Source: PALSA-612 sp963776735 (GTDB lineage Bacteria; Actinomycetota; Thermoleophilia; Gaiellales; Gaiellaceae). From it: a DNA stretch of 64,000 nucleotides. How positions within the stretch are numbered: the first letter of the stretch is position 1; each line of letters opens with the position of its first letter. The notes below the pieces were generated by a model. The model had not been told where the DNA came from and searched no databases. It saw nothing but the letters and a program-made list of their open reading frames with translations. The position numbers were made by a program, and so were the translations under genes. The stretch covers positions 304,210 to 368,209 of the forward strand of contig CAVZNV010000021.1 of the NCBI GenBank assembly GCA_963776735.1, read 5' to 3'. Of this stretch, positions 63,004-64,000 are shown one piece after another.

Positions 63004-63975
63004 GTGGAGGCTTCGTCCGTCCCCGCGCCTGACCGCGCGCTCGACTCGAGGCGGAAGCGCGATCGCTTCGGAGATTTCGCGCTTCGCTGGATCACCGCAA
63101 TCGCCGCCCTCGGGTCGTCCGCCCTCATCGGCTTGATCATCTACAAGGTCGTCGACGGCGCGAGGCCCGCCTTCAGCCAATTCGGCATCTCGTTTGTCTG
63201 GCACTCGACCTGGAACGCCGTCACGAACCAGTTCGGCGCGCTCGACTTCGTCTTCGGCACGCTCTATACGACCGCCTGGGCCGTCCTCTTTGGCGGACCG
63301 ATCGCCATCGCCATCGCTCTCTACCTCAGCGAGCTCGCGCCTGCCGGCGTGCGTGGCGTGGTCGGCTCGCTCGTCGAGATGCTCGCTGCCATTCCGAGCG
63401 TCGTCCTCGGCCTCTGGGGCATCCTCGTCCTCGGCCCCGTCGTCCATGATCAGTTCGGCCCCTGGCTGAACACGCTCTTCGGATGGACGCCGTTCTTCTC
63501 GTCATTGCCCGAGTCGGGGCAAACGGTGTTCACCGCGATCCTCGTGCTCACGATCATGATGATCCCGATCACGGCCTCGATCAGCCGGGACCTGTTCACC
63601 CAGGTTCCGTCCGACATCAAAGAGGGCGCGTACGGGCTCGGTCTGACCCGCTGGGAGATGATACGGGGAGTGCTCCTCCCGTACACGCGCGGTGGCCTCA
63701 TCTCCGCCGTGCTGCTCGGCGGGGGCCGTGCGGTCGGCGAGGCGATCGCGGTCACGCAGGTGATCGGGATCACGACGCACGGAGTCAACTTCAACACGTT
63801 CCTGACCGGGGACACGCTGGCCAGCCGCATCGCGTCGCAATACCAGGGAGCTGTTTCGTTCCTCCAGGTCGGCTCGCTGTTCTATCTGGGCGTGATCCTG
63901 CTCGTGATGTCCCTGATCACGAACTTCACCGCGCAGATCATCGTCCGCCGGTACGCGATCCAGAGGAGCCACTGA
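63004..63975 (+). CDS. pstC: Phosphate ABC transporter permease PstC
   Basis: The 323-residue membrane protein has about six to seven helices. It has the PstC-type N-terminal region (DGARPAFSQFGISFVWHSTWN), LYLSELAPAGVRGVVGSLVEMLAAIPSVVLGLWG, the coupling loop SDIKEGAYGLGLTRWEMIRGVLLPYTRGG and GGGRAVGEAIAVTQVIG. The GTG start lies downstream of the PHO-box-like repeat. No pstS binding-protein gene lies between it and pstB, so pstS must be elsewhere. Confidence 0.94.
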   Translation: MEASSVPAPDRALDSRRKRDRFGDFALRWITAIAALGSSALIGLIIYKVVDGARPAFSQFGISFVWHSTWNAVTNQFGALDFVFGTLYTTAWAVLFGGPIAIAIALYLSELAPAGVRGVVGSLVEMLAAIPSVVLGLWGILVLGPVVHDQFGPWLNTLFGWTPFFSSLPESGQTVFTAILVLTIMMIPITASISRDLFTQVPSDIKEGAYGLGLTRWEMIRGVLLPYTRGGLISAVLLGGGRAVGEAIAVTQVIGITTHGVNFNTFLTGDTLASRIASQYQGAVSFLQVGSLFYLGVILLVMSLITNFTAQIIVRRYAIQRSH

Positions 63976-64000
63976 TGGAAGCCGCAGGCATCCGCCCGCA
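63975..64000 (+). CDS. pstA: Start of the phosphate permease gene pstA, cut by the window edge
   Basis: An ATG sharing one base with the pstC stop (TGATG) opens a frame reading MEAAGIRP to the end of the window. Only eight residues are visible. The assignment rests on its position directly after pstC, where pstA is almost always found, and on GGAG a few bases upstream. Confidence 0.6.

Overview
This is a gene-dense stretch of a high-GC chromosome. Most neighbouring genes touch or overlap by 1-4 bases (GTGA, ATGA, TTGA, TGATG), and starts are often GTG and sometimes TTG. Several features point to Actinomycetota: a serine/threonine kinase beside a SARP/BTAD ATPase regulator, an ECF42-type sigma factor, PD40/TolB-like propeller proteins, lipobox and Tat-like signals, and an actinobacterial-style PHO box. 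The many molybdo-hydroxylase, CoA-ligase and branched-chain transporter genes fit a soil Thermoleophilia (Gaiellales/Solirubrobacterales) best, but that placement is inference. I see no rRNA, tRNA, CRISPR, transposase, integrase or phage gene.

Layout. 1-4949: a truncated HNH-like protein, an acyl-CoA synthetase, an RraA-like protein, a cupin, an ECF sigma factor and a GNAT. 4971-11864 (+): a catabolic cluster with semialdehyde dehydrogenase, NIPSNAP, SDR, cupin, ThDP enzyme, SRPBCC, RidA and amidase. 11967-21323 (-): a same-strand series read from right to left as LysR regulator, LarA-like racemase, small CxxC protein, PfkB kinase, a three-subunit xanthine-dehydrogenase-type enzyme, AMP-forming CoA ligase and enoyl-CoA hydratase. 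21399-28071 (+): a VOC protein, a complete Liv-type ABC transporter and a propeller lipoprotein. 28073-33246 (+): UPF0261/Tm-1-like protein, TIM-barrel partner, cupin, oxidoreductase and M3 peptidase. 33243-39876: nitroreductase, exported amine oxidase and polyamine transporter genes (potD-B-C on +, potA convergent on -). 39888-46133 (-): MFS exporter, exported PD40 protein, BTAD-ATPase regulator and sensor-like protein kinase. 46172-51385: GNAT, NYN protein, a second amine oxidase, malate synthase and M19 dipeptidase. 51505-55437 (+): glycolate oxidase subunits GlcD, GlcE and GlcF with a VOC gene between E and F. 55475-61334: a second molybdo-hydroxylase (S-L-M order), a TlpA thioredoxin, a hypothetical protein and a CapA-like protein. 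61367-64000: phoU and pstB, divergent from pstC and pstA.

How the parts fit. Glycolate oxidase makes glyoxylate and malate synthase condenses it with acetyl-CoA, so 48.8-55.4 kb reads as a glycolate-to-malate module. Amine oxidase plus PotABCD suggests polyamine uptake and oxidation. The 12-21 kb series looks like a catabolic route in which a molybdenum hydroxylase, CoA ligase and hydratase act on one substrate under LysR control.

Beyond genes, two families of dispersed intergenic sequence stand out. One is a 77-96 nt element present three times, with exactly 33 nt between two conserved boxes and a CCCCACCC/GGGTGGGG hairpin at its end. The other is a short palindrome (GTCCGAGGGAC arms), five units at three loci. 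A perfect 27-bp palindrome precedes the SDR gene and a three-unit 11-bp direct repeat lies between pstB and pstC. Three otherwise well conserved genes (a CoxM-type subunit, an NYN protein and glcF) each carry what looks like one extra base. No intergenic stretch exceeds 300 bases; the longest (6441-6701) holds one copy of the dispersed element.
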